Assembly (NCBI GenBank): GCA_023268255.1
Contig: JALNJX010000001.1
Span: 242,075-306,074, forward strand
Reading direction: 5' to 3'
From: Candidatus Wolframiiraptor sinensis
Lineage (GTDB): Archaea > Thermoproteota > Nitrososphaeria_A > Caldarchaeales > Wolframiiraptoraceae
DNA: 64,000 nucleotides
Below the pieces are notes generated by a model. It saw only the letters and a list, made by a program, of their open reading frames with translations. It was not told where the DNA came from and ran no database searches. Below, one piece after another: positions 1 through 8,200 of this stretch. A program made the translations under genes and the position numbers. Each line of letters begins with the position of its first letter. The stretch's first letter is position 1.

Positions 1-1
1 G

Positions 2-427
2 CCCCTTTCCGAATACCTGCTGAGCCTGCCACCCGAGATCGCGAGGATTATTCTGCTCTCGGCCTGGGGCATCGGGCCGAAGGTTGCTGACTCGACGATA
101 CTCTCGACATTCAAAGCCCCACACTTCATACCATGTGATGTTCATCTGAGAATTTTCGTCGAGAGGTTGTCGCTGGTAGAGGATTTCAAGATGCCCGAGA
201 AGGCTCTTTGCAGGAGATTCCTGTGCGGCGATGAGGGCGCTTGGGGTCTCGCTCCATGCTCCAGCCGGAGATGCCTACGAGCAATTCTCAGGCCTCTTGG
301 CGACCTCGGAGGATGGATTCAAACACTTATTTACCTCCATGGGAAGGAGTATTGTAGATCTGTGAAGCCGCGGTGCGGCGAGTGCCCCTTGAGAAGATTG
401 TGCTCGAGTTCTAGTAGGGCCCCCTAG
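2..427 (+). CDS. nth: Endonuclease III-like HhH-GPD DNA glycosylase, C-terminal part
   Basis: Base-excision repair enzyme that would remove oxidised pyrimidines and nick the abasic site. The frame is open from the window edge, so the N-terminus is missing. Visible are the helix-hairpin-helix (WGIGPKVADS, which keeps the Lys used as Schiff-base nucleophile), the following catalytic Asp (PCDVHLRIF), the conserved GWIQTLIYLHG segment, and the four-cysteine iron-sulfur loop near the C-terminus (C-x6-C-x2-C-x5-C, YCRSVKPRCGECPLRRLC). Having both the Lys and the Asp suggests a bifunctional glycosylase/lyase. It ends next to a convergent gene. The family call is firm; substrate preference (Nth-type or mismatch glycosylase) is not resolved. 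Confidence 0.85.
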   Translation, partial: PLSEYLLSLPPEIARIILLSAWGIGPKVADSTILSTFKAPHFIPCDVHLRIFVERLSLVEDFKMPEKALCRRFLCGDEGAWGLAPCSSRRCLRAILRPLGDLGGWIQTLIYLHGKEYCRSVKPRCGECPLRRLCSSSSRAP

Positions 428-428
428 T

Positions 429-821
429 TCATGGCAGGGATACTTGGAGGAACTCATCCTTCGCGGAATGCTTTCTCAGGATCTCGGCCATTTTCACAGC
501 CGCTGCTAGGAGCATCTCATATAGTTCTCCGGCGCTTATCCCAGCATCCTCGCACCTCTCCTCATCCAATGAGTATGGAGCTCTAACCCATATCGTTAAG
601 ATCTCACCAATGATTGCCACTCTGAGATGCGGGAGGCCCATGACGGCCATCTCGCGCGATGGCATTAGAGCATAGCCCTCAGCCCTCTTCTCGGGATTCA
701 GGCCGGCGGATCTTCCCGCCTCCAGAATTTCCTCGGTGATTTCCTCGACGCGCTCCGGCGAGGCTTTCAGCGTTATGTGAATCCTCGCCAGCCCATCCCT
801 CATCTCCTCAATTCCGCTCAT
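429..821 (-). CDS. Conserved-looking hypothetical protein, 130 aa
   Basis: I do not recognise this family. The product is soluble, mixed alpha/beta, with a repeated ASPERVEEITEEILEAG-type helix near the N-terminus and a helical C-terminus ending KHSAKDEFLQVSLP. No membrane segment, signal peptide or metal-binding cluster is visible. It starts 24 bases after the stop of the minus-strand gene upstream (846-1240), so the two probably share a transcript. Its stop is one base from the stop of the convergent glycosylase gene. Confidence 0.6.
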   Translation of the reverse strand: MSGIEEMRDGLARIHITLKASPERVEEITEEILEAGRSAGLNPEKRAEGYALMPSREMAVMGLPHLRVAIIGEILTIWVRAPYSLDEERCEDAGISAGELYEMLLAAAVKMAEILRKHSAKDEFLQVSLP

Positions 822-845
822 CTCGCAGACGTCCTCCAGAGCATT

Positions 846-1240
846 TTAGCCCTGCTGCATCTGAAATCTGAACTTATTGAGGTCGGGGTCTCCGCTAAAC
901 ACCCTCATCAAAGCATACAGGTGATCTGTTGAGATGAATTTCTCCAGGCTTGCCTCGCTTTTTCCGAGATCCGCCTTGTATCTCGTCTCCACCCTTATCA
1001 ATCCTCTTTCGGCGAGCAGCTTCTCAGCGGCGGGCAAGGCTGATGCGGCCTTGCCCATCTCCTCCAAGCTCATACCTCTAATGCCCCATAAGCAGGTTAG
1101 AGTATCCATTAGATCGCTCTCCCACGCGGATCCATAGAGCAGTAAAAGGGCTCTTAGATATCCGCGGCCGTGCGCTCAACAACACCTCTGCCCTCAGATC
1201 CCAGAACCTCTCTTATAGCACGCTCCATCTCTCCGCTCAT
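846..1240 (-). CDS. Hypothetical protein, about 131 aa, apparent single-base frameshift
   Basis: The uninterrupted frame starts at ATG 1109 (87 aa), but coding continues upstream in another frame. An ATG at 1240 begins MSGEMERAIREVLGSEG and stops at 1154. Adding one C to the CC run at 1162-1163 (plus strand) joins them smoothly into a 131-aa protein (ERTAAGYLRALLLLYG at the join). I infer a missing base in the sequence or a fresh mutation. The family is unknown; the protein is helical and soluble and is probably co-transcribed with the gene at 429-821. Confidence 0.5.
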
Positions 1241-1301
1241 GCCTCTTCTCCCAGATTACCGGGATCTAAGCCCTTTTAAGTGTTTGGATGTCTCTAAGTC
1301 G

Positions 1302-2489
1302 TTAGGATGCATCGGTGTAATCCGTGAAGGTCCATGAGGCTCGATCCAGCAGTATCTCTCTGAGTATCCTTTTCGAGTATTCTGGCTCGAGCTGGAGCAT
1401 TAGCGCAGCGAGGTGCTTGCAGAAGCTCAGCGCGTCCTTCATCCTCGCCCAGTCGGCGCAATCATGGATAATCATCTTCCTCTCCAGGTCTATGAAGACC
1501 TTGTATTCCTTGACTCTCGCTGATAAGATGTTCGCGGTCTTCTCCAGAACCTCTATCTCCCCTCCGCCCATCTCTCTAGCCCTCCTGAGCCTAGCCTCAT
1601 TCGTCAGGAGCTTCAGCATCTCCTCGACGCTGTCCGGGATCCTCTCAGGCGGGAGCATTTGAGAGAGCTTGGGATGCTCCGCGGCGCCGCGCCTCAGATT
1701 CTCCTCCACTTTCTCGAGAACCCTCCTCTGAGCCGGAGTTATTATCCCGAGTATCTCGAGCACCTGCAGGGCATCATGAACAGCATATCCCTTGAAATGA
1801 TTATTGAAGTAGCCGTAGACGCTCTTCACCCTCACAGATACCTCGATTATCCTGGGCTTCCAGGCCTCAAGCTCCTCCCTGCTATAATGGTAATAGTACC
1901 ACGGTCTCTTCCCCCTGCCATGCCATCTCATGTAGGCGAAGTCGGCGGTGATGTGTATCTCCGGCGGGAGAAGCGGCTCATCAACAATCGTGTAAGCGAC
2001 ATTATACCTAGACAGGATGCTCATCACATCGCTCCTCAACCACGACTCATCCCTGAATTCTATGGCGAACTGGTATTCTCCTGGCAGCTCCGCGAGAAAC
2101 TTCTCGAGAACATCAGCGCCCTCCTCGTACTCGAATTTCGGGGGCAGCTGGATGAGCAGGGGGCCGAGCTTCCCCGAATTCCTCAGGGGCCTCAGCAGAT
2201 CAAGAAACCTGGCCAAGTCCTTCAGAGCGCCCTTCCCCGGATCAAGCTTCTTCTCATGCGTTATGATGGAAGGTATCTTCGCCGCAAATATGAATCCTCT
2301 TGGGGTGTGCCGCGCGAGCCCCTCAACGACCTTGAGATCCGGATAGGAGTAGAAGGTCGAATCCATCTCAGCGGTATCGAAGACGCTGCAGTATTTCTGG
2401 AGCTTACTCTCCTCCCGCTCGTAGAATACTCCCTCCCAGTCCCTGTAGCTCCAGCCGCTCGTCCCTATTCTGATCAAGCCTGGTATCAC
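1302..2489 (-). CDS. DUF72 (YecE-like) TIM-barrel protein with a C-terminal SWIM-like zinc motif
   Basis: The first 250 or so residues match the DUF72/YecE family (GTSGWSYRDW at the start, then AEMDSTFYSYP, IQLPPKFEY, FAIEFRDESW and FNNHFKGYAV). This is a TIM-barrel-like family of unknown biochemical role. The protein is about 130 residues longer than a bare DUF72 protein. Near residues 340-365 the extension has HDC...FCKH, which resembles a SWIM finger (CxC...CxH) with the first Cys replaced by His, so it may bind DNA or protein. It is divergent from a second DUF72 gene and shares a short promoter with it. Start ATG 2489 lies about 26 bases from the shared TATA, which implies a leaderless message. 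Confidence 0.85.
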   Translation of the reverse strand: MIPGLIRIGTSGWSYRDWEGVFYEREESKLQKYCSVFDTAEMDSTFYSYPDLKVVEGLARHTPRGFIFAAKIPSIITHEKKLDPGKGALKDLARFLDLLRPLRNSGKLGPLLIQLPPKFEYEEGADVLEKFLAELPGEYQFAIEFRDESWLRSDVMSILSRYNVAYTIVDEPLLPPEIHITADFAYMRWHGRGKRPWYYYHYSREELEAWKPRIIEVSVRVKSVYGYFNNHFKGYAVHDALQVLEILGIITPAQRRVLEKVEENLRRGAAEHPKLSQMLPPERIPDSVEEMLKLLTNEARLRRAREMGGGEIEVLEKTANILSARVKEYKVFIDLERKMIIHDCADWARMKDALSFCKHLAALMLQLEPEYSKRILREILLDRASWTFTDYTDAS

Positions 2490-2508
2490 GGGTTGGAATC
2501 CGAATCCA

Positions 2509-2521
2509 CGAGATATAAATT
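2509..2521. promoter_or_regulatory. TATA element between two divergent DUF72 genes
   Basis: The stretch CGAGATATAAATT reads as a TATA box in both directions. Its centre is about 26 bases from the minus-strand start at 2489 (leaderless spacing) and about 53 bases upstream of the plus-strand start at 2568. The spacing supports co-expression of the two DUF72 genes; no transcription data are available. Confidence 0.5.
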
Positions 2522-2567
2522 TCCGGGATGACCCTTGAGATGTTAGAGCCTGCGGGATGCGCGAGGC

Positions 2568-3497
2568 ATGGCAGAGATAATAATCGGATGTGGGGGATGG
2601 AGCTACTTCCAGGCGTTGGGCGTGGATCCGCTGAAGCTCTATTCGCTGGCATTCAGGTTCGTCGAGGTGAACTCCACGTTCTACAATCTACCGGACGTGG
2701 GGACAGTGGCCGCTTGGAGGAGAAGGGTTCCAAGCAGCTTCGAGTTCTCGGTGAAGGCCAATAGACTCATCACGCACAAGTGGAGGCTGACTCCATCGAG
2801 CCAGCTCATAGAGCTGCTGCAAAGGCATCTCGAGCTGTGCGGAATCCTGAGATCTAGGATAATAGTGCTGGAGGTTCCGAGAAGAGTGCACTTGAAGGAG
2901 ATAGCGGTCAATCTCTCGAAGATACTTGATCAGGTGGATCTGGGGAATGTCAGGCTGGCGGTCGAGCCGAGATGCGGGTGGGCGGCAGGATCCGCCGAGA
3001 CGATACGCGCGCTCAGGGATATGGGCATAATACCCGTGGCAGACTACTCCAAGGAGGACCCACCATACGATGATGATGAAATAGCTTATAGCAGGCTATT
3101 CGGGAGGGGAGAGCACAACATATACCAGCTGACGGACGAAGATCTAATGGCAATCAGGGAGAGGGCCTTGAAGAGGAGGTCGAAGAGAATCTACCTGAGC
3201 TTCCATGGGATAGCCATGTACCTGGATGCGGCGAGGATGGAGAAGTTCCTGAAGAGCGGGGAGCTTCCCCCAGCCACATCCAAGTTTGGGATAGACTCGC
3301 TTGAGGAGGTTTTGAGGGATGCGAGGTTCCCGGCGGCGAAACAAGAGCTTGTTAGAAAGCATGGCTGGAAGCTCGTGGACGTGGATCCGAGGACGAGGGT
3401 TCCGGCGAGCGTGATCTTGAAGCAGCTGAGAAGAGACATGTACAACAGCTTAGAAGAAGTGATCGAGGAGCTGAGAAGAAGATTTGAGAAAGCATAG
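2568..3497 (+). CDS. DUF72 (YecE-like) TIM-barrel protein
   Basis: A 309-aa protein with the family pattern: IIIGCGGWSYF at the N-terminus, then VEVNSTFYNLP, FSVKANRLITH, VRLAVEPRCGW and YLSFHGIAMYL. It is a paralogue of the minus-strand neighbour but lacks the SWIM-like tail and ends in a charged helix. The family's role is not established. Having two divergent paralogues side by side is common in archaea. The start ATG 2568 gives the canonical N-terminus. Confidence 0.85.
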   Translation: MAEIIIGCGGWSYFQALGVDPLKLYSLAFRFVEVNSTFYNLPDVGTVAAWRRRVPSSFEFSVKANRLITHKWRLTPSSQLIELLQRHLELCGILRSRIIVLEVPRRVHLKEIAVNLSKILDQVDLGNVRLAVEPRCGWAAGSAETIRALRDMGIIPVADYSKEDPPYDDDEIAYSRLFGRGEHNIYQLTDEDLMAIRERALKRRSKRIYLSFHGIAMYLDAARMEKFLKSGELPPATSKFGIDSLEEVLRDARFPAAKQELVRKHGWKLVDVDPRTRVPASVILKQLRRDMYNSLEEVIEELRRRFEKA

Positions 3498-3549
3498 GAT
3501 ACGCGGCGTGCGATATTGGGAAAATTTTATATGAGTGCCTTATGGGGCA

Positions 3550-3756
3550 AAGGCAAAACTTTGGAGGCTGAATTATAAGCGGAAATGTTCATGTGAGGAA
3601 AGCCGCTGGAGGGTTATTCATCGCCAGACGGAAGCTGGGATCGGGAAGCTATGACCGGAGAGCTTCTCGAAGATCCACTGAATTATGTGCTCAGTGTGCG
3701 CCGGTCAGTAGGGCAGCAACCGCCAGATAATCTCCGCTGACTTGTTCATGAAAGCT
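3550..3756 (+). ncRNA. Candidate structured RNA, possibly a reduced RNase P RNA
   Basis: This gap holds no ORF but has structure. A TATA-like TTTATATG lies at 3525-3533. A 9-bp helix with one G-U pair joins CGGGAAGCT (3642-3650) to AGCTTCTCG (3661-3669) and is extended by GGAT/ATCC. AGCGGA (3578-3583) pairs with TCCGCT (3733-3738), and TTCATG (3588-3593) pairs with CATGAA (3747-3752); these two cross as a pseudoknot would. GAGGAAAG (3595-3602) and AGATAAT (3725-3731) resemble RNase P conserved regions CR-I and CR-V, and GAAAGCTTAT resembles the 3' end. However, the expected P4 pairing does not work cleanly. The family call is a weak inference. Confidence 0.35.
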
Positions 3757-3790
3757 TATATGCTGTGGGCGGGTTAGTGCTAGCGAGATA

Positions 3791-4096
3791 ATGGGCGAAG
3801 AATTGACCCTCGAGGAGTTTAAGGAGGCCTTAAAGGAGCTTAGGGTGAGCAGAGCTAGAAGGGACTTCCTAAGCCACTTAATATCATACATAATCGTGAA
3901 CGCCTTCCTGATATTCATCAACTTGTGGACTAGCCCGGGCGCCATATGGTTCCCATGGGTTCTAGCGGCATGGGGCATAGGCCTGGCCTTCCACTACTTC
4001 GGGAGCAGGCCGAGCTCGGTCATCGAGGAAGCGGAGAAGGAGATAGCCATGATCGAGTATCGGGCCAGAAGAAGGAAGAAGAGCGCGGAGCAGTAG
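3791..4096 (+). CDS. 2TM-domain membrane protein
   Basis: A 101-aa protein with a charged N-terminal helix, then two membrane segments (ISYIIVNAFLIFINLW and IWFPWVLAAWGIGLAFHYF), then a basic tail. The short loop and the WFPWVLAAWGIGLAFHYF signature fit the 2TM domain family, often found alone or fused to regulators. A TATA (GCTTATATGC, 3754-3763) sits about 30 bases before the ATG, so the message is nearly leaderless. No partner is evident; the next gene has its own TATA. Confidence 0.8.
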   Translation: MGEELTLEEFKEALKELRVSRARRDFLSHLISYIIVNAFLIFINLWTSPGAIWFPWVLAAWGIGLAFHYFGSRPSSVIEEAEKEIAMIEYRARRRKKSAEQ

Positions 4097-4229
4097 CCAG
4101 CAAATCCCGATGCCATTTTTATGAGGGGAGCGTGGCTCAGTAGAGATTCTCTCATTTCCGGCAAGGTTTATAGGGTGACATGCTCACCGCGATTTCCAAC
4201 AGCGCGCGTGTAGGGTGAGTGGGAGACGA

Positions 4230-5695
4230 ATGAGCTCGATCGCGGGCGAATCCTATCAATCCTATCAGTCACGACCCTAGCCTCATTTCTAACGGGCTTA
4301 AACGTTAGGCTCGCGCTCGTCGGCTTCCCCATAATCGCGCATGAGCTCGGATCAAGCTTCGACGAAGCCCTATGGATTATTCAGGGCTTCCTAATAGGAT
4401 CAACAACGATACAGCTGATAGTCGGGGATCTCGCCGACCTATTCGGAAGAGTGAGGCTATTTAACATCGGCCTACTAATCTTCACCCTCGGCGGCCTAGC
4501 CTCCGGCCTAGCACTGAGCCCCGACATGCTGATAATCTCGCGGATAATGCAGGGGATAGGCTCGGCCTTCCTGATAACGCTCAGCGTGACGATCCTGACG
4601 GACAATCTCCCGCGCAGCGTCCTGGGAACATGGCTCGGAATAAATCAAATCGCCTGGAGAATTGGAGCGCTATTAGGGCTAACATTAAGCGGGATAATCA
4701 TAGACTTACTGGGATGGAGATGGGTCTACCTATTTCATGCGCCTGTGGGCTTCGCGGCTCTCATATGGAGCCTGAGAACTCTGAGAGAGGCATATAGGCC
4801 TCCGCGCGAGGCGTGCATCGACATCCCAGGATTCGCGCTATTCACGCTATTCCTCTTCTCCACAGCTATAGGCTTGACGTTGATGCTGAACGCAGCTAAG
4901 TGGATCAGTGAGATAATGCTGCTGATGATCCTCGCATCCATCCTCCTCTCGCTCTTCATAATTCATGAGAGAAGGGGGAGATGCAGGGCGCTGGACTTAT
5001 CGATATTCAGGAACCTCCAGTTTACGGGAAGCATAATAGCTCAGCTCCTCTACGCCATGGGCTTCGGAGGCTCCATGACCCTACTGGTGATCTTCTTTGA
5101 AATCTTAGAAAGCTATTCAGCATCATTAACGGGACTACTGATAACGCCGTTCGAGCTCTCATTCCTCATATTCGGAATACTGGGCGGCAGAATATCGGAT
5201 AAACGGGGATTCGAGATGCCAACCATAGCCGGGTTATCCCTCGCCGCCGCAGGCCTACTCACGCTATCGAGGATAAGCGCCTCAACGAGCCCATCCTCCA
5301 TAATCGCAGCAATAATACTTCTTGGAGCAGGCGCAGGGCTCTTCGTAGCCCCGAATACCAGTTCTATAATGACATCCGTGCCCCCGGACAAGAGAGGGGT
5401 AGCATCAGCGATAAGGACGCTCTCATTCAACATAGGCTTCCTCCTGAGCCTGAACATCGCAGTCATATCGCTCGTGCAGGTAACATCATACGATGTCGCC
5501 TCGCGGCTGATAATTGCGGAGGGGATGATGAACGCTGAAGCGAGCATCACGGCGAGCAGCCTCGCAAAAGCCATATTAGGAGCATTTCAGGCACAGGCGG
5601 CAATAATGCTGGCGGGAATACCATTCTCACTATTAAGAATGATCCTCGGCAAAAACCTTAGGAAACCGCAACGCCCCAAGCGCACCTTGCCCTAA
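4230..5695 (+). CDS. MFS transporter, DHA2/EmrB-like, with a single-base frameshift near the N-terminus
   Basis: Drug-exporter type major facilitator. After the frameshift the frame is open from 4214 and reads LSVTTLASFLTGLNVRLALVG (first helix), then the family motif A GDLADLFGRVRLF, and many further membrane helices to PKRTLP. The total, about 488 aa, fits the 14-helix DHA2 class. No usable start exists in that frame before GTG 4451, which would remove two helices. ATG 4230 lies in the neighbouring frame. Adding one G to the GGG run at 4244-4246 gives a normal N-terminus (MSSIAGRILSILSVTT). A missing base is the simplest explanation. A TATA-like TTTATAGG lies at 4168-4175. Substrate unknown. 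Confidence 0.8.
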
Positions 5696-5798
5696 CAAGC
5701 ATGATGGAAAAGAGGGGGCAGAAGAATATATGGCCACCAAGACCTCGAAAAAGTTAAATATATATAGTGCCTCCTTTATCGAAAAGCATCATGTTAAC

Positions 5799-5844
5799 AT
5801 TTTTGCAAAAATTTTTCTTATTTTTTTGCAAAAATTATTATACC
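5799..5844. promoter_or_regulatory. Two T5GCA5 palindromes beside a TATA box
   Basis: ATTTTTGCAAAAAT (5799-5812) and TTTTTGCAAAAA (5823-5834) are perfect palindromes with centres 23 bp apart, about two helical turns. A TATA-like TTATTATACC (5835-5844) follows directly and lies about 30 bases before the ATG at 5872. This looks like a pair of operator sites for a dimeric regulator. The tandem AsnC/Lrp-like protein encoded at 6313-7368 is the obvious candidate. Confidence 0.55.
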
Positions 5845-5871
5845 GGCAAGGACCACAATCCATCGTGGAAA

Positions 5872-6261
5872 ATGGAAGGGAGGAGGAACGTGGCGGAAAC
5901 CATGTGCGGGGTGAAATGCGCGGCCATGTTCAAGGGTGTTATTAGGGATCTTATGGGTGAGAGCGCGCTAATAGTCCTAGAGCGTCAGCTCTCGAGGAAG
6001 CTGACCGAGGCAGAGCCCTTCGAATACATGCTGATAGATCCTAGAAGATTCTATGATGCGCTGGCCTCCATTATCGGGCCCAACGCCGCACGCACTCTTC
6101 TAAAGCTCATCTTCAAACAAATAGCCGAAAAACACAAGTTAACGTGGCTTCGCGCCGATGAACTCATAGCAATGATGATCAAGGGTGGAGAAGGAGCAAA
6201 GGAGCAAATCTCAAAGCTCTTCCAAGAAATATGCAAATCCGAAAACTCCGAAAATTACTAA
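5872..6261 (+). CDS. Hypothetical protein, about 129 aa, possible NitrOD5-like domain
   Basis: The frame is open from 5767, but ATG 5872 is placed correctly behind the TATA at 5835-5844, and the upstream codons fall in operator DNA. The N-terminus has a Cys pair (MCGVKCAAMF), then a helical domain (GVIRDLMGESALIVLERQL, DPRRFYDALASIIGPNAARTLL). This recalls small archaeal output domains such as NitrOD5, though that match is from memory and weak. It sits 51 bases upstream of the AsnC/Lrp-like regulator, so the two are probably co-transcribed and co-regulated. Confidence 0.6.
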   Translation: MEGRRNVAETMCGVKCAAMFKGVIRDLMGESALIVLERQLSRKLTEAEPFEYMLIDPRRFYDALASIIGPNAARTLLKLIFKQIAEKHKLTWLRADELIAMMIKGGEGAKEQISKLFQEICKSENSENY

Positions 6262-6312
6262 AATATCTCTCAAGAAAAATGATTCTGAAAAGAATCTTGA
6301 AGGTGATGCGAA

Positions 6313-7368
6313 ATGGATGAAACGAGGAGAGTTATAGAAGCGCTTATGCAAGTGGGACCCCGATTCACTGACATATCTCAAGTATCTGGAATTCCAGTTT
6401 CTACTGTAAGGTATATATTGCTTAAGAAATTACCAAAGTTCGGCTTTCATGTTCAAATTTCTGTAGACTACGCAGCACTCGGTCTACAGAGGTACCTAGT
6501 GGAGTTCAGGAGTAAGTACCCCGTCTATCATATTTCAAAGATACTTGATCTTCTTGGGGAATGTACATATTTAGACTATTACGTTTACTCTATGAACGAG
6601 AGAAGATTTCTATCAATCTTTGCGCTTCCTCCAGCATATGAAGGAGATTTCTTGGAGTTCTTGAACCTCATGCAGGTTTCTGGTCTTATCGAAAATATCA
6701 AAGTATGCAAGCTTGTTTATTTGAGAGCTTTACCCTTAATGACAGATTTTTTTGATTTTTCAAGAGGTGTATGGGAACAGGATTGGTTTACTAAACTTGG
6801 GATGAGAGAAATACCAGAATCGCCCGAACACGTCCATTCCAATCCGAAAGTCGATAAAATAGATCTAATAATTCTTTCTGAATTACAAAAGAGAGTAACT
6901 AGAATCAAGTATGGCGAACTTGCTCAAAAGTTTAGGTTAACGCGTCAAACAATCAGCAAGCACTACAAACATGCTAGGAACTTTATCAAACTTTTTGCAG
7001 TTTATTGGTTTCCACCAATGAATCCTGAGCTCATTGCAATACCATTACTGATAAGAGTCCCTGCCGAAAGCAGGTATAGAAAGATACTCATTAATATACC
7101 ATTCACCTTCTCTGAATTCAGAAGTGAGTCAGGGGAATATTTTGCGATGCTTCTCGTTCCAAGTATGGGTTTTTACAAAACTCTCGAGGTATTAACGAGT
7201 AATATAGAATCCCTTAGAATGAATTTTTTAGATATGCGATACACCGGAAAATTTACAATCCAATATAATCTCTTTCAAAAAGGTCTCTGGATAAATCCGT
7301 TTGAAACTGCTATTGAAAAACTCATACAGGTAGTGAAAGGCAATATGAAAACAGGAGAAAAAGGATAA
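6313..7368 (+). CDS. Tandem AsnC/Lrp-like transcription regulator, 351 aa
   Basis: A DNA-binding regulator with two copies of a helix-turn-helix plus ligand-domain layout. HTH 1 is near residues 5-37 (FTDISQVSGIPVSTVRYIL) and HTH 2 near 190-225 (KYGELAQKFRLTRQTISKHY). Each is followed by a beta-rich region that resembles the RAM or ligand-binding half of Lrp proteins. GGTGATG lies just upstream of ATG 6313. This gene and its flanks are clearly more AT-rich than the genes before and after, which suggests acquisition. It is flanked on both sides by palindromic AT-rich elements that it may bind. Confidence 0.75.
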   Translation: MDETRRVIEALMQVGPRFTDISQVSGIPVSTVRYILLKKLPKFGFHVQISVDYAALGLQRYLVEFRSKYPVYHISKILDLLGECTYLDYYVYSMNERRFLSIFALPPAYEGDFLEFLNLMQVSGLIENIKVCKLVYLRALPLMTDFFDFSRGVWEQDWFTKLGMREIPESPEHVHSNPKVDKIDLIILSELQKRVTRIKYGELAQKFRLTRQTISKHYKHARNFIKLFAVYWFPPMNPELIAIPLLIRVPAESRYRKILINIPFTFSEFRSESGEYFAMLLVPSMGFYKTLEVLTSNIESLRMNFLDMRYTGKFTIQYNLFQKGLWINPFETAIEKLIQVVKGNMKTGEKG

Positions 7369-7414
7369 GTAAACAAAAATAAAGAGAGAAGGGCGATATT
7401 AGCGCCTGCTTCCT

Positions 7415-7555
7415 TTAGAGTGGAACTTTAGATACTTTCTCTGCAGGCACGCCTATCAAAGCTGATACTGCTAATATGGCTGCTTCAACGGCTATTATGA
7501 TTAACATCTCCTTGGATAGGCCTAATCTTAGGGCTACATCCTCAAAGTTGTTCAT
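7415..7555 (-). CDS. Small single-pass membrane protein, 46 aa
   Basis: ATG 7555 begins MNNFEDVALRLGLSKEM, followed by a hydrophobic helix (IIIAVEAAILAVSALIGVP) and a short basic tail ending at TAA 7415. Upstream on the same strand is an AT-rich promoter-like region (TTAATATTC near 7580-7588) and an inverted repeat shared with the divergent gene at 7664. The composition, start context and promoter support a real small gene. The family is unknown; a regulatory or holin-like micropeptide would fit equally well. Confidence 0.5.
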   Translation of the reverse strand: MNNFEDVALRLGLSKEMLIIIAVEAAILAVSALIGVPAEKVSKVPL

Positions 7556-7582
7556 GGTTTATTAATGGTTAAGGAGAATATT

Positions 7583-7649
7583 AACATTTTTACAAAGAAT
7601 TCAGAAATTTTTGTAATTTTGATGATTCTATGAGCAATACTTATATACT
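7583..7649. promoter_or_regulatory. Divergent promoter region with a TTACAAA/TTTGTAA inverted repeat
   Basis: TTACAAA (7590-7596) and TTTGTAA (7610-7616) form an inverted repeat centred at 7603, between the 46-aa gene on the minus strand and the gene at 7664. TTAACATTTTTACAAA here closely repeats TTAACATTTTTGCAAA at 5794-5809 upstream of the 5872-7368 operon, so one regulator may act at both. A TATA (CTTATATAC) lies at 7640-7648, about 20 bases before ATG 7664. Confidence 0.45.
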
Positions 7650-7663
7650 ATTGCGTCAGCGGG

Positions 7664-8200
7664 ATGAGATTGAGCCTGTTTATGCGGCTGCGAGCCGGCC
7701 CCCTCCTACTGCTCTTGTTTACGATAATGCTGATAGTTTTTCTCGCGTATCGCGGCTTGTTCGAAAATTTTGAGTTATTTCCTCCTAGCCCTGACGCGGT
7801 TTATCCGAGACCTGTTGTTGAGCTATTTTCAAGACAAGATTATGAAGTTGTGTCAGGGGGGAATGCTCCGGGCGTCATCAAACTTACCATCAGATTGAGT
7901 AATAATAGTAGTGAGCCCGGTATTCGGGGGGCTTTTGCGGCTGGCGTTCTTGTGGTGTTGAAGGGGGCTAGAGTTGATGGTTATGATCTCGGGGAATTTT
8001 CGGGCATTATAGGTGTGAGTGAGGATGGTAGCATAATTAATCCCGTGAATTCTAGCATTGTGGAGCTTTTCGCGGATAAAATCGGCCCATGGCAGTCGAT
8101 AAGCGCCGTGCTCCACGTGGTAGCTCAGCGGAGGGATGAAGCAGAGGGTTTGCATAGCGATGGCCCTGATAACCAAGCCCAAGATAGTGATCCTCGATGA
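7664..8200 (+). CDS. Membrane-anchored extracellular protein, C-terminus replaced at a deletion junction
   Basis: An N-terminal basic segment and one long membrane helix (PLLLLLFTIMLIVFLAYRGLF) are followed by an extracellular beta-type region (residues 50-150). After about residue 145 the reading frame runs antiphase into a dipeptide ABC ATPase gene (8124-8627) and becomes low-complexity (DEAEGLHSDGPDNQAQDSD). I infer that the true C-terminus was lost when a deletion joined this gene to the middle of a dppD-like gene, near 8070-8120. The function of the remaining part is unknown. Confidence 0.5.
   Translation: MRLSLFMRLRAGPLLLLLFTIMLIVFLAYRGLFENFELFPPSPDAVYPRPVVELFSRQDYEVVSGGNAPGVIKLTIRLSNNSSEPGIRGAFAAGVLVVLKGARVDGYDLGEFSGIIGVSEDGSIINPVNSSIVELFADKIGPWQSISAVLHVVAQRRDEAEGLHSDGPDNQAQDSDPR

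Noticed and set aside
1659..2531. 290-codon plus-strand ORF over the first DUF72 gene
   Set aside because: It is a shadow of the minus-strand DUF72 gene, whose motifs are unambiguous.
3550..3756. SRP RNA as identity of the structured RNA
   Set aside because: GGTCAG and GCAGC are present, but the conserved GGAAG tetraloop arrangement of helix 8 is missing.
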